From RGIG5299 sp045588575 (GTDB lineage Bacteria > Bacillota > Clostridia > Oscillospirales > RGIG5299), in the NCBI GenBank assembly GCA_045588575.1, contig JAZNEJ010000006.1, positions 54,856-118,855 on the forward strand: a DNA stretch of 64,000 bases, in the 5' to 3' direction. Made by a program: the position numbers and the translations under genes. Below are positions 31,534-40,250 of this stretch, piece after piece. The number at the start of each line of letters is the position of its first letter. Positions within the stretch are counted from its first letter, which is position 1. The notes beneath the pieces are model-generated. The model did no database searches and was not told the DNA's origin. It worked only from the letters and a program-made list of their open reading frames with translations.

Positions 31534-31671
31534 CGTTCGGAGATTGGAAAACGACCGAACGCGGAGAGGACTCTGGAGAATCTCTTAAGTGAGTGCCGAA
31601 GGTGCAAGGCGAAGATGTTTCGCTGAATCTCTCAGGCAAAAGGACAGAGCAGACTAAAAAACCACGTCTGC
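31534..31671 (+). ncRNA. Glycine riboswitch, single-aptamer type
   Basis: The hallmark blocks of the gcvT-type glycine aptamer occur in order: GGAGAGGA at 31563, GCCGAAGGTGCAAG at 31594, then GAATCTCTCAGGCAAAAGG from 31625 leading into ACAGAG. Only one full aptamer is present. It is flanked by a 5' stem (GTTCGG/CCGAAC, 31535-31560) and a 3' stem (GCAGAC/GTCTGC, 31649-31671); one of these is probably the vestigial partner stem described for singlet glycine riboswitches. A terminator follows at once, so control is most likely at transcription elongation. The regulated gene is an APC permease. Confidence 0.93.
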
Positions 31672-31687
31672 ACGCCTTAATTCAGAG

Positions 31688-31719
31688 CCGCTGTTTTCAC
31701 AGCGGACTTTTTATTTTTA
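31688..31719 (+). terminator. Riboswitch-controlled terminator
   Basis: CCGCTGT/ACAGCGG stem with a TTTC loop, followed by ACTTTTTATTTTT, between the aptamer and the permease start. It is the expected expression platform. The sign of control (on or off with glycine) cannot be read without folding competing structures. Confidence 0.88.
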
Positions 31720-31736
31720 ATTTAGAGGTGTAAAAA

Positions 31737-33113
31737 ATGGAACAGAAAAAAGAGCTGAAAAAGAATCTTGGTGTTTTTTCGGCAATCGCAGTTGTTGTAG
31801 GCTGCGTTATCGGCGCCGGCGTATTTTTTAAGCCATACGCAATTTATTCGGCAACGGGCGGAGCTCCCGGTATTGGAATGCTCGTTTGGATAATAGGCGG
31901 CCTTGCAAGCCTTTTGGGCGCGCTTACTTTTGCAGAGGTAGCGGTAATGATTCCCAAAACAGGCGGTATGGTTTCTTATTTAACAGAGGCTTATAACGAT
32001 AAGATTGGCTTCCTTTCAGGCTGGATGCAAATAATAATTTTCTTCCCTGCCTATATAGCCGGCTACGGCACAAGAGTAGGTGAAGAGCTTGCAAGCCTTT
32101 TCGGCATTCCGCAAGGTTACGTTTTCCCAATTGCAATGGCGCTTATAATAGGCTTGGTAATTCTTAACTCGCTCGGAAATAAAGCAGGCGGCGGATTCCA
32201 AATTGTTTCAACGGTTTGCAAACTCATTCCGCTTATCGTTTTAATGATTTTCGGCTTTGCTCTCGGCTCGGGAGATAACCCCATCTTTACTCCCATGGTA
32301 AACGAGGGTAACGGTGTAACCGCAGGCTCTGCGCTCGGTTCGGGACTTATTGCGGTTTTGTTTGCATTTGAAGGCTGGACAAACGTTGGCGCAATCGCAG
32401 GAGAAATGAAAAGACCGGGAAGAGACCTTCCCATTGCAATCGTCGGCGGCGTTTCAATAATAATGGCGGTATATTTCATTATAAATATGGCTTATCTTTG
32501 GGTAATTCCCGCAGAAGAGCTTGCAACACTTTCTTCTCCCGCAGCAGCGGTTGCAAAAGCGCTTTTCGGTGAGGTTGGCGGCACAATCATTCAGGTTGGC
32601 ATAATAATCTCTGTTATCGGCGCGGCAAACGGTTTTCTTATGTCGGGCTCTCGAGTTGCATTCTTCCTTGCCGATACCAAAACAATTCCCGGAAGCAACA
32701 CCATAGCAAAGGTAAATAAATTTGCAGTTCCTCAAAATGCTCTTATTTTGGTTGCAACAATTTCGGGCATATATGCCTTCTTGGGTCAGTTTAACATCTT
32801 CGAAGGGGCAGCATGGTTCGACGTTATGACCGACCTCGGCACTTTCGGTTGCTGGATTTTCTATACCCTTACTTTTATGTGTGTTATGACTCTTCGCAAA
32901 AAAATGCCGAATGCCGAACGCAAATATAAGGTTCCGCTTTATCCCGTTGTTCCCGTTTTGGCAATTTTGGGCGGATTATACGTAATAGTCAGCCAGCTTT
33001 TCTTAACCGGCACGAATGCAACAATTATGTCTGTTTTCAGCGTGGTTGTTACCTTGCTTGGCTTACCCGTATATATATTTTCAAAGAAATATTATTCAAA
33101 GAAGCAAGGCTAA
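31737..33113 (+). CDS. APC family amino acid permease under glycine riboswitch control
   Basis: A 458-residue transporter with about 12 hydrophobic helices. The first helix has VVVGCVIGAGVFFKPY, where GxGIF-type glycine residues bind the substrate backbone in APC proteins. FAFEGWTNVGAIAGEMKRP near residue 210 is also typical of the LAT/SteT-like branch, whose members exchange neutral amino acids or serine/threonine. RBS AGAGGTG. The riboswitch in its leader makes glycine, or an amino acid tied to glycine pools, the likely substrate. Direction of transport is unknown. A bidirectional terminator follows. Confidence 0.92.
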   Translation: MEQKKELKKNLGVFSAIAVVVGCVIGAGVFFKPYAIYSATGGAPGIGMLVWIIGGLASLLGALTFAEVAVMIPKTGGMVSYLTEAYNDKIGFLSGWMQIIIFFPAYIAGYGTRVGEELASLFGIPQGYVFPIAMALIIGLVILNSLGNKAGGGFQIVSTVCKLIPLIVLMIFGFALGSGDNPIFTPMVNEGNGVTAGSALGSGLIAVLFAFEGWTNVGAIAGEMKRPGRDLPIAIVGGVSIIMAVYFIINMAYLWVIPAEELATLSSPAAAVAKALFGEVGGTIIQVGIIISVIGAANGFLMSGSRVAFFLADTKTIPGSNTIAKVNKFAVPQNALILVATISGIYAFLGQFNIFEGAAWFDVMTDLGTFGCWIFYTLTFMCVMTLRKKMPNAERKYKVPLYPVVPVLAILGGLYVIVSQLFLTGTNATIMSVFSVVVTLLGLPVYIFSKKYYSKKQG

Positions 33114-33124
33114 AAGCCAAAATA

Positions 33125-33157
33125 AAAATGCTCAACCAATCGGTTGAGCATTTTTTG
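33125..33157. terminator. Bidirectional intrinsic terminator
   Basis: A 13-bp stem AAAATGCTCAACC/GGTTGAGCATTTT with loop AATC and T-runs on both strands, between the convergent permease and polC genes. Confidence 0.93.
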
Positions 33158-33163
33158 TTTTAA

Positions 33164-36100
33164 TTAAAAGAGAGAAAGCTGTGAGCTCTCGGGAGTATCT
33201 TTAAAAATTCCTTCCTCCGAAAGAGCTTCAATAACAGTTTTGGAAACGCCCGTTCTTTGCTTAAAGCTTTCAATGGTGGAAAACTCACCGTTTTTACGCT
33301 CTTCGGCAATTTGAATTGCGGCGTTTTCACCAATTCCCGAAAGACTTCCCAAGGGCGGCAAAAGACGTTTATCATCGAAAATTTTAAAATTCAAAGCATC
33401 CGATTTATAAAGGTCAATAGGAGCAAAGGAGAAACCGCGCTGATACATTTCAATAGCGGCCTCCATAACGGTAATGCTGTCCTTTTCCTTTGGCGATGCA
33501 TCGGGATTGGATTTTATTTCTTTAATCTTTTCCCTAACTGCTTGTTCGCCTTTCGTCATAATTGCGCTATCGAAATTATCGCCTCTGACCGAGAAATAGG
33601 TGCAGTAAAATTCAAGGGGATAATAAATTTTAAAATAGGCAATACGAAGCGCCATGGTAACGTAGGCAACGGCGTGAGCTTTTGGAAACATATATTTAAT
33701 TTTTTTGCAAGAATCAATATACCATTCGGGGACGTTGTTGGCTCTCATAGACTCCTCAAATTCGGGAGTTAAGCCCTTGCCCTTACGAACTGCCTCCATA
33801 ATTTTAAAGGCCTGCTTCGAGGGAAGATTTTTCGAGATGAGGTAAATCATAATATCATCACGGGTACAAATTGCTTCTTTAAGGGTTGCGGTACCCGAGG
33901 TAATAAGCGTTTGAGCGTTATTAAGCCAAACGTCCGTTCCGTGAGAAAGTCCCGAAATTCTTATAAGCTCTTCAAGCGTTGTGGGCTTTGTGTCAACGAG
34001 CATACCCTTAACGAAGTTTGTGCCGAATTCGGGAATTAAAAGCGCTCCCGTGGGGTCGTTTTCGTCCTCAGGCACGCCGTCTCTTATTTTAAGAGCTTTT
34101 TTAGAAGTGAAAAGACTCAGAATTTGAGGGTCGTCAATTCTTATTTGCTTTGCGTCAACGCCCGTTAAATCCTCAAGCATTTTAATCATAGTCGGGTCAT
34201 CGTGGCCGAGAATATCGAGCTTTAAAAGATTTTGGTCAATTTTATGATAGTCGAAATGGGTAGTTAAAATGGGGTTGTCGGCATCGTCGGCAGGATGCTG
34301 AATGGGGCAGAAATCGGTTATTTCCTTATCTTTTGGAACAACTATAATTCCGCCGGGATGTTGTCCCGTTGTTCTCTTAATACCCAAGCAGCCGTTAACG
34401 ATTCTTTCAATTTCGGTAGATGAAACAATTTCGTTTTTAGAATCGAAATATTTTTTAACGAAGCCGAAGGCGGTTTTATCTGCAAGAGAGCCAATTGTGC
34501 CTGCACGGAAAACGTGCCCTTCGCCGAAAAGCTCCTCAACGTATTTATGGGCAACGGGCTGATAAACACCCGAGAAGTTAAGGTCTATATCGGGAGTTTT
34601 GTCGCCGTCAAATCCCAAGAAAGTTTCAAAGGGAATATCCCAACCGTCCTTTTTCATTTGGGTATTGCATTTCGGACAATTTTTTTCGGGCATATCGGCG
34701 CCAACGCCGCAATTTGTTTCGGGATGTTCGAAATCCGAATATTTACAATTCGGGCAAACGTAGTGCGGCTTTAAAGAGTTAACCTCGGTGATACCCGAAA
34801 GATAAGCAACGAAGGATGAACCGACGGAGCCACGGGAACCAACGAGATAGCCGTCGGAAAGTGATTTTGAAACAAGCTTCTGCGCGATGATATACATAAC
34901 CGAGAAATTGTTTCCGCAAATGGAATTGAGTTCCTTTTCAATTCTTGCCTTAACAATTTCGGGTAAAGGATTACCGTAAATTTCATAAGCCTTGTTGTAT
35001 GTCATTTCGGTTAGCTGCTCGGCATCACCCTCAATAACGGGAGGACAGAAATCGGGGCTTATGGGAGTGATTTTTTCAATCATTTCCGAAATTTTTGCAG
35101 GGTTTGCAATAACCGCATCGAAAGCGTCGTCTTTATCGAGAAAGCTAAACTCTTCGAGCATTTCCTCGGTTGTGCGGTAAAAAAGCGGAGGCTGCAAATC
35201 GGCATCGGAAAAGCCTAAACCGCTCATAATAACACGGCGGTAAACCTCATCGTTGGGGTTTAAAAAATGAACGTCGCCCGTTGCAACAAAAAGCCTGTTC
35301 GTCTTTTTCGCAATGCGAATAATTCTTCTTACAATATCTCTTAACGCTTCCTCGCCCGAAAGCTGTTTGCGGTCGCCTCTTATAAGATAGTAATCGTTTT
35401 TAATGGGCTGAATTTCAAGATAATCGTAAAGCTCAATAAGAGGTATAATTTCCTCATCGGTTTTACCGTCTAAAATCATCTTATAAAGCTCGCCCTCGGA
35501 GCAAGCGCTTCCTATAATAAGACCCTCGCGGTATTTTTCTATCATGCTTTTGGTCATCATGGGACGTGCCTTGTAAAGATTGTCAACAAGGCTTTCACTT
35601 ACCAATTTATAAAGGTTTTTAAGACCAACCGCATTTTTAACGAGAATAATTATATGATTATAGCGAACCTTTTGCTTTTTCTCACGAAGCTCTTTAAAAT
35701 CTTCGCCAACAATATAACCTTCAACGCCGTAAATAATTTTAATATCCTTGCCTTTGGCGGCCTTCATTGCGTCGGGGAAAGACTGCACAACGCCGTGGTC
35801 GGTAATTGCAATGGCCTTGTGGCCGTATTCCGCCGCGCGAGAAATAAGCTCGTCGGGAGTTGCAATAGCGTCCATAGAGGACATATTGGTATGGCAGTGA
35901 AGCTCAATTCGTTTTTCGGGAGCGTTATCGCTCTTTTTGGGAGCGGGAGTTATTTCAATTGAAAGCGGCTTGATTAAATTCATTTTCTTGAATTGGTCAT
36001 ATTCAAGACTTCCCATAACCTTAACGTGCATTCCGTTTTTAATTTGTGAAGGAAGCTCGGAAATTTTATCAACGTAATCGAAAATTTTAATTTTAAGAGA

Positions 36101-36880
36101 GCCGGTATAATCGGTTACGTTAAAAAGAATAATCATTCGTTTGCCATCTTTTGTGGTTCGCACTTCGTCCTTTGAAAAGCCGAAAATAAAGCCCTCGAAG
36201 CAAATGTTGGTGGACTCAAAATCAAGCTCTTTAATAGGGAGGGGGAGAAGCTGCGTGTTATAGCCGTAAAGCGTTTGCTCGGTTATAACCTTTTTCTCTT
36301 TATATCCTCTTGAAAAACTCTTTTTTACAGGCTCAACCTTAACGGGAGAGTAGCTTTCAGTGGGAATAGAGGATTTGAAGCTTTCAAGCTCTTTTTCAAT
36401 CATTTCTCGGAAATCACCCTGAGAGCTTTCGGGAGTTTCAAATAAAATTTCCAATTCTTCCGAAAAAACGTAAGATAAAAATGAAGAAAGCTCATCTTTG
36501 TTAACGGCGTCTAAAATATGCTTTGAAGAAAAGGTAACCAAAGAACCCGAAATAGAAATATCGGAATCCAAAAGAATATTTGAAACTGCGGGATTATCCA
36601 TAAGCGGAAGAGTTTTTTTAACTGCTTCCTCCGATAAAAGCGAAGCAGGATATTTCGGTAAAATTTTAACCTTGTTAAAGCCATAAAATGAAGCAAGACC
36701 GGAAGAAAGCGATATAAATTCTTCGGCGTGAAAAATCTCAGAAAGCTCTAAAAGAATAGAAAGTGCTCGCTTTTCTTTTTTTAAAGAAGCGGTAAAACGG
36801 TTGCATTTATCAAAAAGAATGCAACCGTTTTCGGCAATATATTTTTCGAACATTGAAAAGAGCTTTTCTTTTGGGAGCAT
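33164..36880 (-). CDS. polC: DNA polymerase III PolC, lacking the inserted 3'-5' exonuclease domain
   Basis: The Gram-positive replicative polymerase, 1238 residues instead of about 1430-1450. In order: N-terminal domain (1-200), OB-fold (about 225-310), PHP domain starting RIELHCHTNMSSMDA near 324-337, Cys4 zinc site (C709, C712, C735, C738), catalytic PDIDLNFSG near 763, a HPGGIIVVP motif, and a helix-hairpin-helix type C-terminus (PPLGSLSGIGENAA). In known PolC the DnaQ-like exonuclease of about 180 residues interrupts the PHP domain. Here YGVEGYIVGED (384-394) runs straight into YNHIIILVKN (407-416), with no DxE or HxAxxD exonuclease motifs. Proofreading must come from another protein or be absent. 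It is last of the pyrH-to-polC set, 19 bp after ispG. Confidence 0.95.
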   Translation of the reverse strand: MLPKEKLFSMFEKYIAENGCILFDKCNRFTASLKKEKRALSILLELSEIFHAEEFISLSSGLASFYGFNKVKILPKYPASLLSEEAVKKTLPLMDNPAVSNILLDSDISISGSLVTFSSKHILDAVNKDELSSFLSYVFSEELEILFETPESSQGDFREMIEKELESFKSSIPTESYSPVKVEPVKKSFSRGYKEKKVITEQTLYGYNTQLLPLPIKELDFESTNICFEGFIFGFSKDEVRTTKDGKRMIILFNVTDYTGSLKIKIFDYVDKISELPSQIKNGMHVKVMGSLEYDQFKKMNLIKPLSIEITPAPKKSDNAPEKRIELHCHTNMSSMDAIATPDELISRAAEYGHKAIAITDHGVVQSFPDAMKAAKGKDIKIIYGVEGYIVGEDFKELREKKQKVRYNHIIILVKNAVGLKNLYKLVSESLVDNLYKARPMMTKSMIEKYREGLIIGSACSEGELYKMILDGKTDEEIIPLIELYDYLEIQPIKNDYYLIRGDRKQLSGEEALRDIVRRIIRIAKKTNRLFVATGDVHFLNPNDEVYRRVIMSGLGFSDADLQPPLFYRTTEEMLEEFSFLDKDDAFDAVIANPAKISEMIEKITPISPDFCPPVIEGDAEQLTEMTYNKAYEIYGNPLPEIVKARIEKELNSICGNNFSVMYIIAQKLVSKSLSDGYLVGSRGSVGSSFVAYLSGITEVNSLKPHYVCPNCKYSDFEHPETNCGVGADMPEKNCPKCNTQMKKDGWDIPFETFLGFDGDKTPDIDLNFSGVYQPVAHKYVEELFGEGHVFRAGTIGSLADKTAFGFVKKYFDSKNEIVSSTEIERIVNGCLGIKRTTGQHPGGIIVVPKDKEITDFCPIQHPADDADNPILTTHFDYHKIDQNLLKLDILGHDDPTMIKMLEDLTGVDAKQIRIDDPQILSLFTSKKALKIRDGVPEDENDPTGALLIPEFGTNFVKGMLVDTKPTTLEELIRISGLSHGTDVWLNNAQTLITSGTATLKEAICTRDDIMIYLISKNLPSKQAFKIMEAVRKGKGLTPEFEESMRANNVPEWYIDSCKKIKYMFPKAHAVAYVTMALRIAYFKIYYPLEFYCTYFSVRGDNFDSAIMTKGEQAVREKIKEIKSNPDASPKEKDSITVMEAAIEMYQRGFSFAPIDLYKSDALNFKIFDDKRLLPPLGSLSGIGENAAIQIAEERKNGEFSTIESFKQRTGVSKTVIEALSEEGIFKDTPESSQLSLF

Positions 36881-36899
36881 TTAAAACAATCCTTATGTA

Positions 36900-37937
36900 T
36901 TATAGTTTTTCTATTTCGTCAAGCAAAACGGGAATAATCTCGTTTTCGTTAATTTTTCTTATAATTTCACCCTTTTTAAAAAGAAGGGCTTCGTTTTTGC
37001 CGCCTGCAATGCCAATGTCGGCATCTCTTGCCTCACCGGGACCGTTAACAGCGCAACCCATAACGGCAACTTTCAGCGGCTTTTCAGATGAAGCAAGCTT
37101 TTCGTTTAATTCGTTTGCAATTGAAATTATATTAATTTCGGTTCTGCCGCAGGTGGGGCAAGAAACAATTTCAATTCCTTTTTTAAGACCGATAGATTTA
37201 AGAATATCAAAAGCGGCGTAAACTTCTTTAACGGGCGAATCGGTGAGAGAAACTCTGATTGTATCGCCAATTCCGTCCAAAAGAAGAGAACCGATTCCAA
37301 CGGCAGATTTAATTATACCCATTCGCTCGGTGCCGGCCTCGGTAACGCCAAGGTGAAGCGGATAGTCAAAACGGCTTGACATAAGACGGTAAGCCTCAAC
37401 GGTGAGCAAAACGCTTGAAGATTTAAGCGAGATGCAAATATCGTCAAAATCGCATTCGTTTAAAAGTTTAATGTTTTCCAAAGCGCTTTCAACGAGCGCC
37501 TCGGGAGTAACCTTGCCAAAGCGGCTTAAAATTTCCTTCGAAACCGAGCCGCCGTTAACGCCTATTCTTATGGGAATATTTTTCGCCTTACAGGCGTTTG
37601 CAACAACCGAAACCTTGTCTTTTGCCAAATTGCCGGGGTTAATTCTTATTTTGTCGGCGCCTGCATCGGCGGCAAGAAGTGCAAGACGGTGGCTGAAATG
37701 AATATCGGCAACAATGGGAATGCGCGAATGCTCTTTTAAGCGGTAAATCGCTTTTGCGGCAGCCTCGTCGGGCACGGCAACCCGCACGATGTCGCAGCCC
37801 GCATCCTCAAGCTGCTTTATTTGTAAAAGCGATGCGGAAATATCTGACGTCTTCGTGTTAAGCATCGACTGCACGGCAATTTTGTTGCCGCCGCCTATTA
37901 TAACGTTTCCAACTCTAACGCTTTTTTTGGAAGGCAC
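36900..37937 (-). CDS. ispG: 4-hydroxy-3-methylbut-2-enyl diphosphate synthase
   Basis: A 345-residue IspG (GcpE), the [4Fe-4S] enzyme that turns MEcPP into HMBPP in the MEP pathway. It has IQSMLNTKTSD near residue 18, ADIHFSHRLAL near 78 and RINPGNLAK near 96. The three cluster cysteines are in SCPTCGRTE near 260 and MGCAVNGPGEA near 294. It lies 10 bp after rseP. With dxr in the same run and ispA and uppS in the window, it supplies isoprenoids for undecaprenyl phosphate, the carrier used by the polysaccharide locus. Confidence 0.97.
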   Translation of the reverse strand: MPSKKSVRVGNVIIGGGNKIAVQSMLNTKTSDISASLLQIKQLEDAGCDIVRVAVPDEAAAKAIYRLKEHSRIPIVADIHFSHRLALLAADAGADKIRINPGNLAKDKVSVVANACKAKNIPIRIGVNGGSVSKEILSRFGKVTPEALVESALENIKLLNECDFDDICISLKSSSVLLTVEAYRLMSSRFDYPLHLGVTEAGTERMGIIKSAVGIGSLLLDGIGDTIRVSLTDSPVKEVYAAFDILKSIGLKKGIEIVSCPTCGRTEINIISIANELNEKLASSEKPLKVAVMGCAVNGPGEARDADIGIAGGKNEALLFKKGEIIRKINENEIIPVLLDEIEKL

Positions 37938-37947
37938 TTAAAACACC

Positions 37948-39024
37948 TCAAATAACAAGTGTAAAAATATCTTTAAAGGTAATGAATATAACGAAAAGAA
38001 TTAAAACGGCAAAGCCTATCCCGTTTAAAATCGTATAAAGCTTTTCGGGAACGGGCTTTTTAAAAATTGCCTCGTAAATTAAGAAAACCACGTGGCCGCC
38101 GTCTAAAGCGGGGAAAGGGAGTAAATTCATAACCGCAAGGTTAATTGAAATTAAATAAAGGAAATATAAAAGCCTTTCGGCAAGCTCGGCAAAGCTTTCA
38201 GAGTTAGAAACGGTTTCTTCAATTGCACCGCCAACGCCGACAATTCCCGAAACCCCCGTAATAGGAACCTTGCCCGTTATAAGCTGATTTAAGGTGCGGT
38301 AAACGGTTTTAACCGCGCCAACCGTTTCCTTACCCGAGAAATCCAAAACGTTAAAGAAATTTTTTTCAACGCCGTAAACAGAGAAATCTCTTATAAGACC
38401 TTTCATTCCGTTTTCCTCAACCTGATAAAACGAAACGCTGTCAAGAGTTATAATTTCGTCGCCGCGCTTAACGGTAACCGAAACGGTTTCATCTTGGCAA
38501 AGACCTAAAATATAGGTAATATCGGAGGCAACGGTAATGTCGCTTCCGTTTATTTTCAAAATAATATCCTTTTCTTTAAGACCGTTTTCCGAGTTAGAAA
38601 AAGGGCCAACCTCTTCACCGTTTATGTTAAGAGGAATAAAACGGGCAACCTGATTGGTGGGAATAAGGTTATAGAAAATGCAAACGGAGAGCACAACGGC
38701 AATAAAGCCGAGCAAAAAGTTCATAAAAGCGCCCGAAACAACAACGATAAGCCTTTTCCAAACCTTTGCCTTTGAGAAAGAACGGGGCTCGTCGGAATAT
38801 TCCTCCTCACCCTCCATTTTGCAATATCCGCCAATTGGGAGAAGCCGAAGCGAATAAAGAGTTTCTTTGCCCTGATGCTTAAAAATAGCAGGGCCCATAC
38901 CCACCGCAAATTCCAAAACCTTAATTTTAAAAGCCTTAGCGGCGATAAAATGGCCGAATTCGTGAATAACGGTGAGAATCATTATTATAAGCAGGGTAAA
39001 AACAATTGCAAGAAAAGTATTTAT
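37948..39024 (-). CDS. rseP: RseP/RasP site-2 intramembrane zinc metalloprotease, probable AUA start
   Basis: A membrane protease of about 358 residues: the catalytic HEFGH lies in the first helix, a PDZ-like domain (about 120-210) follows, and the second metal motif is NLLPFPALDGGHV near the C-terminus. S2P enzymes cut membrane-bound anti-sigma factors and signal-peptide remnants. The first ATG (38982) leaves only six residues before the active-site His and has no ribosome site. An AGAGG lies at 39038-39034, and the frame opens just after an in-frame TAG at 39033-39031. The only early candidate starts are ATT 39030, ATC 39027 and ATA 39024. ATA, 9 bases from AGAGG, restores a normal first helix (NTFLAIVFTLLII). 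Confidence 0.86.
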   Translation of the reverse strand: MNTFLAIVFTLLIIMILTVIHEFGHFIAAKAFKIKVLEFAVGMGPAIFKHQGKETLYSLRLLPIGGYCKMEGEEEYSDEPRSFSKAKVWKRLIVVVSGAFMNFLLGFIAVVLSVCIFYNLIPTNQVARFIPLNINGEEVGPFSNSENGLKEKDIILKINGSDITVASDITYILGLCQDETVSVTVKRGDEIITLDSVSFYQVEENGMKGLIRDFSVYGVEKNFFNVLDFSGKETVGAVKTVYRTLNQLITGKVPITGVSGIVGVGGAIEETVSNSESFAELAERLLYFLYLISINLAVMNLLPFPALDGGHVVFLIYEAIFKKPVPEKLYTILNGIGFAVLILFVIFITFKDIFTLVI

Positions 39025-39049
39025 GATAATCTACCTCTTTCGAAAAAAA

Positions 39050-40210
39050 TCAGGAAATCAAGCGAAGAACGCTGCTTTTAACTTCCTCCTCCACTGCCAA
39101 AATTTGTTCAACAGAAGAGCATTTTTCCGTCTTGTGAGAAGAGAGCGTGTTCGATATAATGTCGAAAATATCGGTGTATCCTATTTTTTTGTTAAGAAAA
39201 AGCTCAACAGCCGCTTCGTTTGCGGCATTAAGAGCGGCAGGCATGGTGCCGCCTATTTCAATAGCCTTCATAAAAGATGGGAGTGCGGTAAAGGTTTCAA
39301 AATCGGGCTTATAAAACGAAAGCTTTGAAATTTCGGTTAAATCAAGCTGCTTTGAGGGTGAAGGAAATCTTTTGGGATAAGTTATTGCAAACTGAATGGG
39401 AATTCGCATATCGGGAACACCTAATTGGGCAATCATACTGCCGTCGTTATAAATAACGGCGGAGTGAATTATGCTTTCACGGTGAATAACCACTTCGATT
39501 TGAGATGGCAAAACTCCAAAAAGCCAATAAGCCTCAATAAATTCAAGACCTTTGTTTGCAAGGGTAGAGCAGTCGATTGTTATTTTTGCGCCCATATCCC
39601 AATTGGGATGCTTTAAAGCATCCTCGGGAGTAATTGATTTAAGCTCGTTTTTAGTTTTATTAAAAAACGGCCCGCCCGATGCGGTGAGAATAATCTTTGA
39701 AATATTTTCTTTTGAATTTCCCATAAGCGACTGAAAAATAGCGGAATGCTCGCTGTCTATGGGAATAATTTTAACTTTTTTCTTTTTTGCGAGTGATGTT
39801 ATAAGCTCGCCTGCGCAAACCAACGTTTCTTTGTTTGCAAGACCTATTGTTTTGCCTGCGTTTATAGCGGCGATTGTAGGGGCAATTCCAATCATACCAA
39901 CAACTGAAATAACGGAAAATTCGGCGTTTTTTTCGGTTGCGGCGGCAATAACACCCTCCATACCGCCTAAAACGACGGTATTCGTGTCTTTAACCTTGAT
40001 TTTTAATTCTTTTGCCTTGTCGATATCGTAAACAGCCGCAATTTTCGGTTTAAAAAGTCTTATCTGTTCTTCAAGCAAGGAAATATTGCTTTTGGCGGCC
40101 AAAGCGGTAACCTCGTAACCGAGGTGAGCGCAAACGTCAAGAGTTTGCGTGCCGACAGAGCCGGTAGAACCGATAACGGCTATTTTTTTTATTTCGTTGC
40201 GAATGCTCAT
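39050..40210 (-). CDS. dxr: 1-deoxy-D-xylulose 5-phosphate reductoisomerase
   Basis: A 386-residue Dxr, which converts DXP to MEP with NADPH. It has VIGSTGSVGTQTLDV at the N-terminal NADPH site, LANKETLVCAGELI near 125, IPIDSEHSAIFQ near 150 (metal and substrate site), ILTASGGPFFN near 180, and HPNWDMGAKITIDCSTLANK near 210. Length is normal. It lies between cdsA and rseP on the minus strand in the order typical for Firmicutes. Confidence 0.97.
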   Translation of the reverse strand: MSIRNEIKKIAVIGSTGSVGTQTLDVCAHLGYEVTALAAKSNISLLEEQIRLFKPKIAAVYDIDKAKELKIKVKDTNTVVLGGMEGVIAAATEKNAEFSVISVVGMIGIAPTIAAINAGKTIGLANKETLVCAGELITSLAKKKKVKIIPIDSEHSAIFQSLMGNSKENISKIILTASGGPFFNKTKNELKSITPEDALKHPNWDMGAKITIDCSTLANKGLEFIEAYWLFGVLPSQIEVVIHRESIIHSAVIYNDGSMIAQLGVPDMRIPIQFAITYPKRFPSPSKQLDLTEISKLSFYKPDFETFTALPSFMKAIEIGGTMPAALNAANEAAVELFLNKKIGYTDIFDIISNTLSSHKTEKCSSVEQILAVEEEVKSSVLRLIS

Positions 40211-40250
40211 TTTGATATCCTACCTATATGTTATTGAAAAGCGGGCGAAG

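Noticed and set aside
33257..33772. 171-codon + strand frame opposite polC
   Set aside because: It is an antisense shadow of the polC C-terminal coding sequence, with low-complexity composition.
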